Assembly: GCA_040006675.1 (NCBI GenBank)
Contig: JBDTWM010000001.1
Coordinates: 22,080-86,079, forward strand
DNA from: Austwickia sp040006675
GTDB taxonomy: Bacteria > Actinomycetota > Actinomycetes > Actinomycetales > Dermatophilaceae
DNA length: 64,000 bases
Reading direction: 5' to 3'
The notes below the pieces were generated by a model. The model had not been told where the DNA came from, made no database searches, and was given only the letters and a program-made list of their open reading frames with translations. The translations under genes were made by a program, and so were the position numbers. Shown in pieces: positions 40,462-48,437 of this stretch (within the stretch, counting starts at the first letter, position 1; each line of letters starts with the position of its first letter).

Positions 40462-42093
40462 ATGCGAGCAACAACTCGTGCGGCTGTCGTGGCCGGCCTG
40501 GCCGGGTCGGTTCTCGTGGCCAGCGCCTGTGGCGCCAGCGTCGGAGGGGCGAGCACGGGCAAGGACACCGGCGGCAAGGCCGGCGGGGAGATCACGGTGC
40601 AGGGCTGCCAACCGCAGAACACGCTGCTGGGCGGCAACACGGGCGAGCAATGCGGCCATGACATCGTGACGCTCACGACCTCCATGCTTTTCCGCTACGA
40701 CCCGGAGACGTCCCAACCGAAGAACGACCTTGCCGAGTCCGTCGAGACCACGGACAACCAGAACTTCACCGTGAAGATCAGGCAGGGCGTGACGTTCCAC
40801 GACGGCTCCGCGCTGACGGCGAAGAGCTTCGTCGACGCGTGGAACTACACCGCGTACGCACCGAATAAGCAGTATCTGGCCAGCTTCATGGAGCCGATCG
40901 AGGGGTACGCCGCCCTGCAGGCCGACAAGGGCACCCCGACGTCCACGGCGATGACGGGCCTGAAGGTCGTCGACGATCACACCTTCACGATCAAGACCGC
41001 GGAACCGGTGTCGAACATGCCCCTGCGCCTCGGCTTCACGGCGTTCGCGCCGCTGCCCGACTCGTTCTTCGCCGACCCGGCCGAGGCCGCGAAAAAGCCG
41101 ATCGGCGCCGGTCCGTACCAGCTGGAGGAGTACACGCCCAACCAGAGGGTCGTGCTCAAGAAGTTCAACGACTACGGCGGCGCGGCCGAGAAAGGCAACG
41201 TCGACCAGATCACGTTCCGGATCTACAAGGACTCGGGGGCGGCGTACAACGACCTGCTCGCCAACAACCTGGACGTCACCGTCGAGATCCCCGCCGGGTC
41301 GCTGATCGACAAGACGTATGAGCAGGAGCTCGACGGCAGGTTCATCAACGGACCCTTCCCGGCCGTCCAGACGATCATGATGCCGCCGACGTCCGTCGCG
41401 CCGGAGTACGCGAAGCCGGAGCTGCGCAAGGCGATCTCGATGGCGATCGACCGCGACAAGGTGACGAAGGACCAGTTCGCCGGCACCCGCGTCCCGGCGG
41501 ACGGCTGGGTCGCCCCGGGCGTCGAGGGCTTTCAGGCCGGCGCGTGCGGCGAAGACTGCCGGTACGACCCCGCGAAGGCCAAAGCCATGCTGGCCAAGGC
41601 CGGTGGCTTCAACGGCAAGCTGGCGATCGGCTACAACGCGGACGCCAGCCACAAGTCGTGGGTCGAGGCCACCTGCAACTCGATCCGGCAGGCCCTCGAC
41701 GTCGACTGCATCGGGGCGCCGACCAGCGACTTCGCCGCGTTCCGCGACGCGATCGGGAAGCACGAGCTGACGTACATGTTCCGCTCCGCGTGGACCGCGG
41801 ACTACCCGCACATCGAGAACTTCCTCACCCCGCAATATTCCAAGGGCGCGGCGAGCAACGACACCGAGTACGACAATCCCGCCTTCGACGCCAAGCTGGC
41901 TGCGGCAGCCAAGGCGACCGGCGCAGACTCGCTGAAGCTCTACCAGGACGCGGAGAAGATGCTCGACGTCGACATGCCCTCGATCCCGCTCTGGTACTAC
42001 CAGGTCAACATCGGCTACAGCACCAAGGTCACGAACGTGCAGCTGAACCGGACCGACGGGCGCGCCGACCTGCTCAGCATCAAGACGAGGTGA
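40462..42093 (+). CDS. Peptide ABC transporter substrate-binding lipoprotein
   Basis: Solute-binding protein family 5, 543 residues. Lipoprotein signal ends VLVASAC (Cys about residue 23). Family core: FTVKIRQGVTFHDGSALTAKSFVDAWNY, GAGPYQLEEYTPNQRVVLKKF, KAISMAIDRDKVTK and IPLWYYQVNIGY. A GACGEDCRYDP segment suggests a disulfide shared with the orphan paralog at 26.6 kb. ATG 40462 follows AAAGGAG. First gene of a complete five-gene importer; the exact ligand (di- or oligopeptide) cannot be told from sequence. Confidence 0.94.
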   Translation: MRATTRAAVVAGLAGSVLVASACGASVGGASTGKDTGGKAGGEITVQGCQPQNTLLGGNTGEQCGHDIVTLTTSMLFRYDPETSQPKNDLAESVETTDNQNFTVKIRQGVTFHDGSALTAKSFVDAWNYTAYAPNKQYLASFMEPIEGYAALQADKGTPTSTAMTGLKVVDDHTFTIKTAEPVSNMPLRLGFTAFAPLPDSFFADPAEAAKKPIGAGPYQLEEYTPNQRVVLKKFNDYGGAAEKGNVDQITFRIYKDSGAAYNDLLANNLDVTVEIPAGSLIDKTYEQELDGRFINGPFPAVQTIMMPPTSVAPEYAKPELRKAISMAIDRDKVTKDQFAGTRVPADGWVAPGVEGFQAGACGEDCRYDPAKAKAMLAKAGGFNGKLAIGYNADASHKSWVEATCNSIRQALDVDCIGAPTSDFAAFRDAIGKHELTYMFRSAWTADYPHIENFLTPQYSKGAASNDTEYDNPAFDAKLAAAAKATGADSLKLYQDAEKMLDVDMPSIPLWYYQVNIGYSTKVTNVQLNRTDGRADLLSIKTR

Positions 42094-42095
42094 GG

Positions 42096-42195
42096 AATCA
42101 CGACCGCGTGAGGGTCGGATGACGGACCGCGCCGTCGTCCGCGACACGGCCCCGGGCCGACGGTTCTGGGCATCCGGCGACCACAGCTCGTGATT
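42096..42195 (+). promoter_or_regulatory. Nested inverted repeats between binding-protein and permease genes
   Basis: aatcacga (42096-42103), just after the stop codon, pairs perfectly with tcgtgatt (42188-42195), and ccgtcg (42132-42137) with cgacgg (42158-42163) inside it. The structure fills most of the 162-base gap and could protect the upstream mRNA or partly terminate transcription, as is common after highly expressed binding-protein genes. Confidence 0.45.
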
Positions 42196-42255
42196 AAGTG
42201 AGCGTGCCTGCCGCGCAACGCCCGTGGCGGAGGCAGGCGACGGGTGGGAGGCCCG

Positions 42256-43182
42256 ATGGGCACGTACGTCGTCAGGCGGCTGATGCAGATGATCCCTGTG
42301 GTCATCGGCGCCACGTTCCTGATCTACGCCATGGTCTTTGCGTTGCCTGGTGACCCGACGGCCGGCAAGTGCGGTGACCGGGGCTGCCCCCCCGCGGTCC
42401 AGGAGCAGATCGTGGAGAAATACCACCTGGACGACCCGCTGCCCATCGCGTACGCCAAGTACGTCGCGGGGCTCGCGACGGGCGACTTCGGTGAGAACTC
42501 GTACGGCATCCCGGTGCTGCAGGATCTGCAACAGCGCTACACCGTGACCGGGAAGCTGGCCGTCATGGCGCTCGTCATCGAAGGACTCATCGGCATCGGC
42601 GCCGGGGCGCTGGCCGCGATCCGCAAGGGTCGCTTCCTCGACAATCTGGTGCTCGTCTCGACCCTCGCGCTGATCTCGATCCCGGTGTTCGTCACCGGGG
42701 CGTTGGCCCAGTACTTCCTGGGCGTGCGCCTCGGCTGGTTCCCCGTCACCGCCTCGTACAGCCCCGGCCTGTACGACCTGTTGCTGCCGGCCTTCGTCCT
42801 GGCCTCGCTGTCGATGGCGTACGTCGCTCGGCTGACACGCTCGAGCCTGGCGGAGAACCTGCGGGCCGACTACGTGCGCACCGCGCGGGCCAAGGGGCTG
42901 CCCGACCGACGCGTCATCGGCATCCACACCCTGCGCAACTCGATGATCCCCGTGATCACGTTCATGGGCTACGACTTCGGTGCGTTGATGGGCGGCGCGA
43001 TCATCACCGAGCGGATCTTCAACATCCAGGGCATCGGCGGCTACATCTTCACCGGTATCGGTCAACGCGACGGGTTCGCCGTCGTCGGCGCCGTCACCGC
43101 CCTCGTCCTCGTCTACCTGGTCGTCAACCTGCTCGTGGACCTCCTCTACGGAGTCCTGGACCCGAGGATCAGCCATGACTGA
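42256..43182 (+). CDS. Peptide ABC transporter permease (OppB/DppB type)
   Basis: First membrane permease, 308 residues, six predicted helices. MGTYVVRRLMQMIPVVIGATFLIYAMVF starts with the typical OppB helix 1, and the ATPase-contact loop TRSSLAENLRADYVRTARAKGLPDRRVIGIHTLRNS is clear. ATG at 42256 follows GGGAGG; a GTG at 42244 lies before the Shine-Dalgarno and is rejected. Overlaps the next permease by 8 bases. Confidence 0.95.
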   Translation: MGTYVVRRLMQMIPVVIGATFLIYAMVFALPGDPTAGKCGDRGCPPAVQEQIVEKYHLDDPLPIAYAKYVAGLATGDFGENSYGIPVLQDLQQRYTVTGKLAVMALVIEGLIGIGAGALAAIRKGRFLDNLVLVSTLALISIPVFVTGALAQYFLGVRLGWFPVTASYSPGLYDLLLPAFVLASLSMAYVARLTRSSLAENLRADYVRTARAKGLPDRRVIGIHTLRNSMIPVITFMGYDFGALMGGAIITERIFNIQGIGGYIFTGIGQRDGFAVVGAVTALVLVYLVVNLLVDLLYGVLDPRISHD

Positions 43183-44167
43183 CCCCCGCGCCGACGTGCC
43201 CGCGACCGGTGTCGACCCCAGCCTCGTGGCGACGGCCGCCAGCACCGGCGAGGACCTGCGACGCGCCGAAGAGGAGGCCCTCGCCGCGGAGAACGCCGAC
43301 GTCGGCCGGGCCCGCTCACTCAACGCCGACGCGTGGCTCGAGCTGCGGGGCAACTGGATGTTCTGGCTGTCCGCCGTCCTGATCGCGGTGTTCGTGGTCA
43401 TGGCCATCGTCCCGCAGCTGTTCACCTCGACCGATCCGCGGGCCGTCGGGCCCGTGCGCGAGACCCCCAACGGCGATGCGATCTTCGGGCGCGACATGCA
43501 GGGGTACGACATCTACGCCCGCACCGTCTACGGTGCGCGCGCGTCTATCGTCGTCGGCCTCGTCACCACGATCCTGACCACGTCGATCGGCACCGCGGTC
43601 GGGGTGTTCGCCGCCTACCGCGGAGGCTGGGTCGACGCGCTCATCAGCAGGATCACCGACGTGTTCTTCGCGATCCCCCTGCTGCTCGGCGGCATCCTCT
43701 TCATGAGCGCCTTTCCCTCAGACCAGTCGTCGCCATACTTCGTCGTCGTCGGCAAGGTCGTGCTCGTCCTGACCGTGCTGGCGTGGCCGAGCATCGCGCG
43801 GCTCATGCGCGGCTCGGTGCTGCAGGTCCTGCCGAACGACTACATCCAGGCGGCTCGCGCGCTCGGGGCCGGCCCGATGCGGATCATCACCCGTCACGTG
43901 ATTCCCAACGCGATGGCCCCCGCGCTGGTGGTCTCCGCGATCAACCTCGGCGTGTTCATCGTCGCGGAGGCGTCGCTGTCCTTCCTCGGGATCGGCCTGG
44001 TGCCCCCCGCGATCTCGTGGGGCGTGGCGATCAGCGATGGCCTGGTGGCGGTACGCACGTACCCGCACATCCTGTTCTTCCCTGCCATCTTCCTCAGCCT
44101 GTGCGTCTTCGCGTTCATCATGCTCGGCGACGCCGCCCAGGACGCGTTCGACCCCAAGAGCCGCTAG
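43175..44167 (+). CDS. Peptide ABC transporter permease (OppC/DppC type)
   Basis: Second permease, 330 residues. A long cytoplasmic N-terminus (about 60 residues) precedes the first helix (NWMFWLSAVLIAVFVVMAIV), then QGYDIYARTVYGARASIVVGL, and the EAA loop MRGSVLQVLPNDYIQAARALGAGPMRII with VIPNAMAPALVV. Start overlaps the OppB-type gene; stop lies 10 bases before the first ATPase gene. Confidence 0.95.
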   Translation: MTDPRADVPATGVDPSLVATAASTGEDLRRAEEEALAAENADVGRARSLNADAWLELRGNWMFWLSAVLIAVFVVMAIVPQLFTSTDPRAVGPVRETPNGDAIFGRDMQGYDIYARTVYGARASIVVGLVTTILTTSIGTAVGVFAAYRGGWVDALISRITDVFFAIPLLLGGILFMSAFPSDQSSPYFVVVGKVVLVLTVLAWPSIARLMRGSVLQVLPNDYIQAARALGAGPMRIITRHVIPNAMAPALVVSAINLGVFIVAEASLSFLGIGLVPPAISWGVAISDGLVAVRTYPHILFFPAIFLSLCVFAFIMLGDAAQDAFDPKSR

Positions 44168-44177
44168 GAGCCACCCG

Positions 44178-45239
44178 ATGCGCCGAGCCCACACCCGCAC
44201 CGCCGCGCCGGACCGGCAGCCTGCCAGCGAATCGGCCGACGGCCCTCTGCTCGAGGTGGAGGATCTGTCCGTCGAGTTCCGGATGCGCGACGGGGTGGCC
44301 AAGGCGATCAACGGCGTCAGCTTCAGCGTGGACCAGGGCAAGACCCTGGCGATCCTCGGCGAATCCGGCTCGGGCAAGTCGGTCACGGCCTTGGCGATCA
44401 TGGGCATCCTCGACGCGCCACCCGCCCGGGTCACCGGGGGCTCGATCCGGTATCTCGGCCGCGACCTGCTCACGATGAACGACGCGGAGCGGCGGGCGGT
44501 CCGCGGCGAGCAGATCGCGATGATCTTCCAGGACGCGCTGTCGGCGCTGAACCCGGTGTTCTCCGTCGGTTGGCAGATCGCGGAGACGTTCCGCACGCAC
44601 CGCGGGATGAACCGCTCGGACGCGAAGGGCGAGGCCGTCCGGCTCATGGAGCGGGTGGGGATCCCCGCCGCCCGCGAGCGCGCCGGCGACTACCCCCACC
44701 AGTTCTCCGGGGGGATGCGCCAGCGGATCATGATCGCGATGGCGATCGCCCTCGACCCTGCGGTGCTCATCGCGGACGAGCCCACGACGGCGCTCGACGT
44801 GACCGTGCAGGCCCAGGTGATGGAACTGCTGCGGGAGCTGCAGGAGGAGACGGGCATGGGCCTGATCCTCATCACTCACGACCTGGGGGTGGTCGCCGAC
44901 GTGGCGGACCGGATCTGCGTGATGTACGCGGGCCGGATCATGGAGGACGCGCCCGTCTATGAGATCTACTCCTCCCCCGCGCACCCGTACACGGTGGGGC
45001 TCATCGAGTCGATCCCGCGGTTGGACCGCAAGGGCCAGGAGCTGTACGCCATCGGCGGGCTACCGCCCAACCTGATGAACCTGCCCGGGGGCTGTCCGTT
45101 CCACCCACGGTGTGCGCGGGCCGAGGACATCTGCCGGGTCGAGCGGCCGGAGCTGGTGAGGTTCGCGCCGGGCCGGTCGAGCGCCTGCCACTTCTCGGGC
45201 GAGCTGCACCTGTCGTCGGCGGAGGTGCGCCGTGGGTGA
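44178..45239 (+). CDS. Peptide ABC transporter ATPase (OppD type)
   Basis: First ATPase, 353 residues. Walker A GESGSGKSVTALAIMG, Q-loop IFQDALSALNPVF, signature FSGGMRQRIMIAMAIALDPAVLIADEPTTALD (signature and Walker B), and H-loop LILITHDLGVVADV. The C-terminus has the oligopeptide-transporter domain with cysteines (GGCPFHPRCARAEDIC) that may hold an iron-sulfur or metal site. ATG follows AGGAG. Confidence 0.95.
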   Translation: MRRAHTRTAAPDRQPASESADGPLLEVEDLSVEFRMRDGVAKAINGVSFSVDQGKTLAILGESGSGKSVTALAIMGILDAPPARVTGGSIRYLGRDLLTMNDAERRAVRGEQIAMIFQDALSALNPVFSVGWQIAETFRTHRGMNRSDAKGEAVRLMERVGIPAARERAGDYPHQFSGGMRQRIMIAMAIALDPAVLIADEPTTALDVTVQAQVMELLRELQEETGMGLILITHDLGVVADVADRICVMYAGRIMEDAPVYEIYSSPAHPYTVGLIESIPRLDRKGQELYAIGGLPPNLMNLPGGCPFHPRCARAEDICRVERPELVRFAPGRSSACHFSGELHLSSAEVRRG

Positions 45240-46317
45240 GGTGATCCTGTCCGCGAAGGAGCTCGTGAAGCACTACCCCATCACGGGGGGCGTCCTGCGC
45301 CGCACGGTCGGGGCGGTGCGCGCCGTCGACGGCGTGTCATTCGACCTGCACACCGGCGAGACGCTCGGCATCGTCGGCGAGTCCGGCTGCGGCAAGTCCT
45401 CGCTCGCGCGCGTGCTGATGCGTCTAGAGGAGCCGACGTCCGGGAGTGTGGAGTTCGGTGGCACCGCGATGTACTCCCAGTCCGGGGCCGGCATGCGTCG
45501 GCTGCGGCGCGACATCCAGATCGTGTTCCAGGACCCGTACACGTCGCTGAACCCTCGGATGACGGTAGGCGACATCGTGGGCGAACCGTTCGCGATCCAC
45601 CCGGACGCCGTGCCGAGCGCCGGGCGCCGCAAGGCCGTGCAGGAGCTGCTCGACCTCGTCGGGCTGAGCCCAGAACACATCAACCGCTACCCGCACCAAT
45701 TCTCCGGAGGGCAGCGCCAGCGCATCGGCATCGCCCGCGGCATCGCGTTGCGGCCGAAGGTGCTGATCTGCGACGAACCGGTCTCGGCGCTCGACGTGTC
45801 CGTGCAGGCTCAGGTGATCAACCTGCTCGAGAAGCTGCAGGAAGAGCTGGGGTTGGCCTACATCTTCATCGCCCACGACCTGTCGGTGGTGCGGCACATC
45901 TCGGACCGGGTCGGCGTCATGTACGTGGGCAAGATCGTGGAGTTGGGCACCGAGGACGAGATCTACGAGCACCCGACTCACCCGTACACGCAGGCGCTGC
46001 TGTCCGCGGTGCCCGTGCCCGACCCCACTCGGCGCGGCCAGCGCGACCAGATCGTGCTGGTCGGCGACGTCCCCTCGCCCGCGAACCCCCCGTCGGGGTG
46101 CCGGTTCCACACGCGCTGTTGGAAGGCGCAGGAGCAGTGCCGGGTCAGCGAACCAGCCCTGATCGTGAGGCCTGACGGCGGCGCGGGAGACGGACACGAG
46201 TCGGCGTGCCACTTCGCGGAGCGCCGGGTGGTGTTGGACACCGTAAGCGTGTCCGACGTGTCCGACGTGTCCGACGTGTCCGACGCGCCCGACGGCGCTG
46301 CCCGACGGGGACGGTGA
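45232..46317 (+). CDS. Peptide ABC transporter ATPase (OppF type)
   Basis: Second ATPase, 361 residues. Walker A GESGCGKSSLARVLM, FQDPYTSLNPRMTV, signature FSGGQRQRIGIARGIAL, Walker B VLICDEPVSALDVSV, H-loop FIAHDLSVV, and C-terminal CRFHTRCWKAQEQC. GTG start overlaps the previous gene by 8 bases. The last 25 residues contain VSVSDVSDVSDVSD, encoded by a 9-bp tandem repeat, an odd addition beyond the usual domain end. Confidence 0.94.
   Translation: MGEVILSAKELVKHYPITGGVLRRTVGAVRAVDGVSFDLHTGETLGIVGESGCGKSSLARVLMRLEEPTSGSVEFGGTAMYSQSGAGMRRLRRDIQIVFQDPYTSLNPRMTVGDIVGEPFAIHPDAVPSAGRRKAVQELLDLVGLSPEHINRYPHQFSGGQRQRIGIARGIALRPKVLICDEPVSALDVSVQAQVINLLEKLQEELGLAYIFIAHDLSVVRHISDRVGVMYVGKIVELGTEDEIYEHPTHPYTQALLSAVPVPDPTRRGQRDQIVLVGDVPSPANPPSGCRFHTRCWKAQEQCRVSEPALIVRPDGGAGDGHESACHFAERRVVLDTVSVSDVSDVSDVSDAPDGAARRGR
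46249..46284 (+). repeat. 9-bp tandem repeat at the 3' end of the OppF-type gene
   Basis: Four copies of gtgtccgac in a row encode VSD-VSD-VSD-VSD in frame near the C-terminus of the ATPase. Nine-base units preserve the reading frame, so copy number may vary among strains. Confidence 0.8.
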
Positions 46318-46491
46318 CCTTGGGCGAGACTCCCCAGGCGCCCGGGGGGCCGACCGCGCCGCCCGCCTCCACGAGCGGAGGTCCGCTCGCCTCTCCTGGA
46401 ACACGCGTTCCACCGAAACCGCCTCCGGCGGCGACGTAATGCCTACGATCGAAGGCAGCATCGAGTTGATCGAACGACCCTGGGAGTGGAC

Positions 46492-46713
46492 ATGGACCAG
46501 ACCATTCGCGACGCCGTCCAGCAGGCCGCAGCCAAGGGCCCCAAGGAGCTGGCCGGGCTGCTGTACGAGTTCACCCAGTCGGCGTTCGACGCGCGCACGA
46601 GCGCAGCCCCCCACAGCCCTAACCCGGGCCTGCGCGGCATGGAGCTGACCCGATTGAGCAAGATTCGCGAGGCCACGCTCTCGCACAAGATGGCCTACGA
46701 GCCGCGCGGTTGA
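46492..46713 (+). CDS. Small protein of unknown function
   Basis: 73 residues, not recognised. Starts MDQTIRDAVQQAAAKGPKELAGLLYEFTQ and ends LSHKMAYEPRG; Ala-rich and probably helical at the N-terminus, no signal or membrane helix. ATG at 46492 has GGGAG five bases upstream, and a strong hairpin follows its stop, both in favour of a real gene. It lies 174 bases after the transporter operon. Confidence 0.6.
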   Translation: MDQTIRDAVQQAAAKGPKELAGLLYEFTQSAFDARTSAAPHSPNPGLRGMELTRLSKIREATLSHKMAYEPRG

Positions 46714-46756
46714 CGCCGCGACCATCGCCCTTCCGGGTTCGCCGGGCGGGGTGAAG

Positions 46757-46785
46757 CGTCGGTCATCTGACAGGTGACCGACGCG
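46757..46785 (+). terminator. Hairpin between the small gene and rarA
   Basis: Perfect 10-bp stem gcgtcggtca/tgaccgacgc with a 9-base loop, lying between the convergent small gene and rarA and followed on the plus strand by tgtgtcctctt. Likely a terminator for the plus-strand unit; it could serve both directions. Confidence 0.6.
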
Positions 46786-46813
46786 CTGTGTCCTCTTCAC
46801 GGCGTCACCTCCG

Positions 46814-46849
46814 GGTCACCAGGTCGGTCACCAGGTCGGTCACCAGGTC
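46814..46849. repeat. 12-bp tandem repeat at the rarA stop codon
   Basis: Three exact copies of ggtcaccaggtc (46814-46825, 46826-46837, 46838-46849); the last runs into the rarA stop codon region. Each contains the palindromic core ggtcacc-like sequence. Confidence 0.75.
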
Positions 46850-48290
46850 ACCTCGCCGGTCCGGAGCGTCCGTGCCGCAACAGGGCGCGCAGCCAGGACC
46901 AGCGCTCCACGAGTCGGGCCTCGAAGCCGCGGTCCTTCGGGTGGTAGTAATCGGCCGTGACGGCCAGGTCGTCCGGCAGGTACTGCTGGGCGGCCACGGA
47001 ATCGGGCTCGTCGTGGGCGTACACATACCCCTTCCCGTGCCCAAGCCGCTCCGCGCCCGCGTACCCGGACCCGCGCAGGTGCGCAGGCACCGAGCCGCCG
47101 AGACCGCCGCGCACGTCAGCGAGTGCGGCGTCGATCGCCCGATAGGAAGCGTTTGATTTCGGCGCCAGGCAGTTGTGGATCACGGCTTGAGCCAAGACGA
47201 TCCGCGCTTCGGGCATCCCGATCTGCGCGACCGCATGCATCGCCGCCACCGCCGTCGAGAGCGCCGACGGATCGGCCATCCCGACCTCCTCGCTGGCCGA
47301 GATCACGATCCGTCGGGCGATGAACCGCGGGTCCTCGCCCGCGAGCAGCATCCTCGCCAGGTAATGCAGCGCCGCATCGACGTCCGAGCCACGTATCGAC
47401 TTGATGAACGCGCTCGCCACGTCGTAGTGCTGGTCTCCGGCCCGGTCATAGCGCACCGCCGCCTGCGCGACCGCCGCCTCCACGTCGGCCAGCGAGATCT
47501 CCTGCGGGTCCTCGGCGCTCGGCTCACCCGTCCCCCCGGCCCGGGCGGCGACGGCCACGCCCGCGGACGCCTCCACGACGGTCAGCGCGCGACGCGCGTC
47601 GCCGCCGGCCATCCGTACCAGGTGCGCACGCGCATCCTGCCCGAGGGTGAACGCCCCGGCCAGGCCCCGCTCGTCGGTGAGGGCGGACTCGACGACGGCC
47701 GCCACGTCCTCGTCGGCCAACGACGACAACGTCACCAGCAGCGACCTCGACAGCAACGGGGCGATCACGCTGAAGGACGGGTTCTCGGTGGTGGCCGCCA
47801 CAAGGATGACCTGGCGGTTCTCGACGCCGGGCAGGAGCGCGTCCTGCTGGGCCTTCGTGAAACGGTGGATCTCGTCGAGGAAGAGCACCGTGGCGCGCCC
47901 GAACAGCGAGCGGTCCCGCGACGCCTCGTCCATGACGCGCCGTACGTCCTTGACCCCCGCCGTCACTGCTGACAGCTCCACGAAACGCCGGGCCGCCGCG
48001 GTCGCGGCAAGATGCGCCAGCGTCGTCTTGCCCGTCCCGGGCGGTCCCCACAGGATCGCGCTGATCGGGCCGATGGCGCCGGAAACCTCACCCTCGATGA
48101 GACGCCGCAGAGGGCTGCCCGGCCCCAGTACGCCCGCTTGACCACGCACCTCGTCGATCGTGCGCGGCCGCATCCGCACCGCCAACGGCGCGGGCACCCC
48201 GGGCGTGGCGGCGCCCCCCGTCGCCGACGGCGCGTCGCGACCCGGGCCGACGCCCCCCTGGGAGGCGGCAAAAAGGTCAACGGGCTCCAC
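46848..48290 (-). CDS. rarA: Replication-associated recombination protein A (MgsA/RarA)
   Basis: AAA+ ATPase related to clamp-loader subunits that acts at stalled forks. 480 residues: RMRPRTIDEVRGQAGVLGPGSPLRRLIE, Walker A AILWGPPGTGKTTLAHLAA, Walker B VLFLDEIHRFTKAQQDALLPGVE, sensor 1 ATTENPSF, and the C-terminal tetramerisation region (SAFIKSIRGSDVDAALHYLARML, GKGYVYAHDEPDS). GTG start. Transcribed toward the small gene and divergent from the MMPL transporter. Confidence 0.95.
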   Translation of the reverse strand: MEPVDLFAASQGGVGPGRDAPSATGGAATPGVPAPLAVRMRPRTIDEVRGQAGVLGPGSPLRRLIEGEVSGAIGPISAILWGPPGTGKTTLAHLAATAAARRFVELSAVTAGVKDVRRVMDEASRDRSLFGRATVLFLDEIHRFTKAQQDALLPGVENRQVILVAATTENPSFSVIAPLLSRSLLVTLSSLADEDVAAVVESALTDERGLAGAFTLGQDARAHLVRMAGGDARRALTVVEASAGVAVAARAGGTGEPSAEDPQEISLADVEAAVAQAAVRYDRAGDQHYDVASAFIKSIRGSDVDAALHYLARMLLAGEDPRFIARRIVISASEEVGMADPSALSTAVAAMHAVAQIGMPEARIVLAQAVIHNCLAPKSNASYRAIDAALADVRGGLGGSVPAHLRGSGYAGAERLGHGKGYVYAHDEPDSVAAQQYLPDDLAVTADYYHPKDRGFEARLVERWSWLRALLRHGRSGPAR

Positions 48291-48311
48291 TTCGTCAGTC
48301 TGTCATCCGCG

Positions 48312-48346
48312 CCTGACGGCCACCCCGAACGGAATGCGCCGTCAGG
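48312..48346. promoter_or_regulatory. 9-bp inverted repeat between rarA and the MMPL gene
   Basis: cctgacggc (48312-48320) and gccgtcagg (48338-48346) are perfect inverted arms 17 bases apart, in the 147-base region between divergent genes. Arm centres are about 26 bases apart, which could fit a dimeric regulator binding two sites; a hairpin is the alternative. Confidence 0.45.
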
Positions 48347-48437
48347 AAACCCTCCGACCCGGCCGGGCACCAGCCGATCTCAGGAGTGGGACAGCGTTCC
48401 CGAGGCATCCCGACGTGGGCGGTGAGATGGTGGACCA

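Noticed and set aside
39856..43512. 1,218-codon open frame on the minus strand opposite the peptide transporter
   Set aside because: It has no family motif, is full of Asp/Arg/Val runs and mirrors the well-supported binding-protein and permease genes on the other strand; a GC-rich shadow frame.
46814..46849. Repeat run considered as a CRISPR or att site
   Set aside because: Units are 12 bases with no spacers; a simple tandem repeat.
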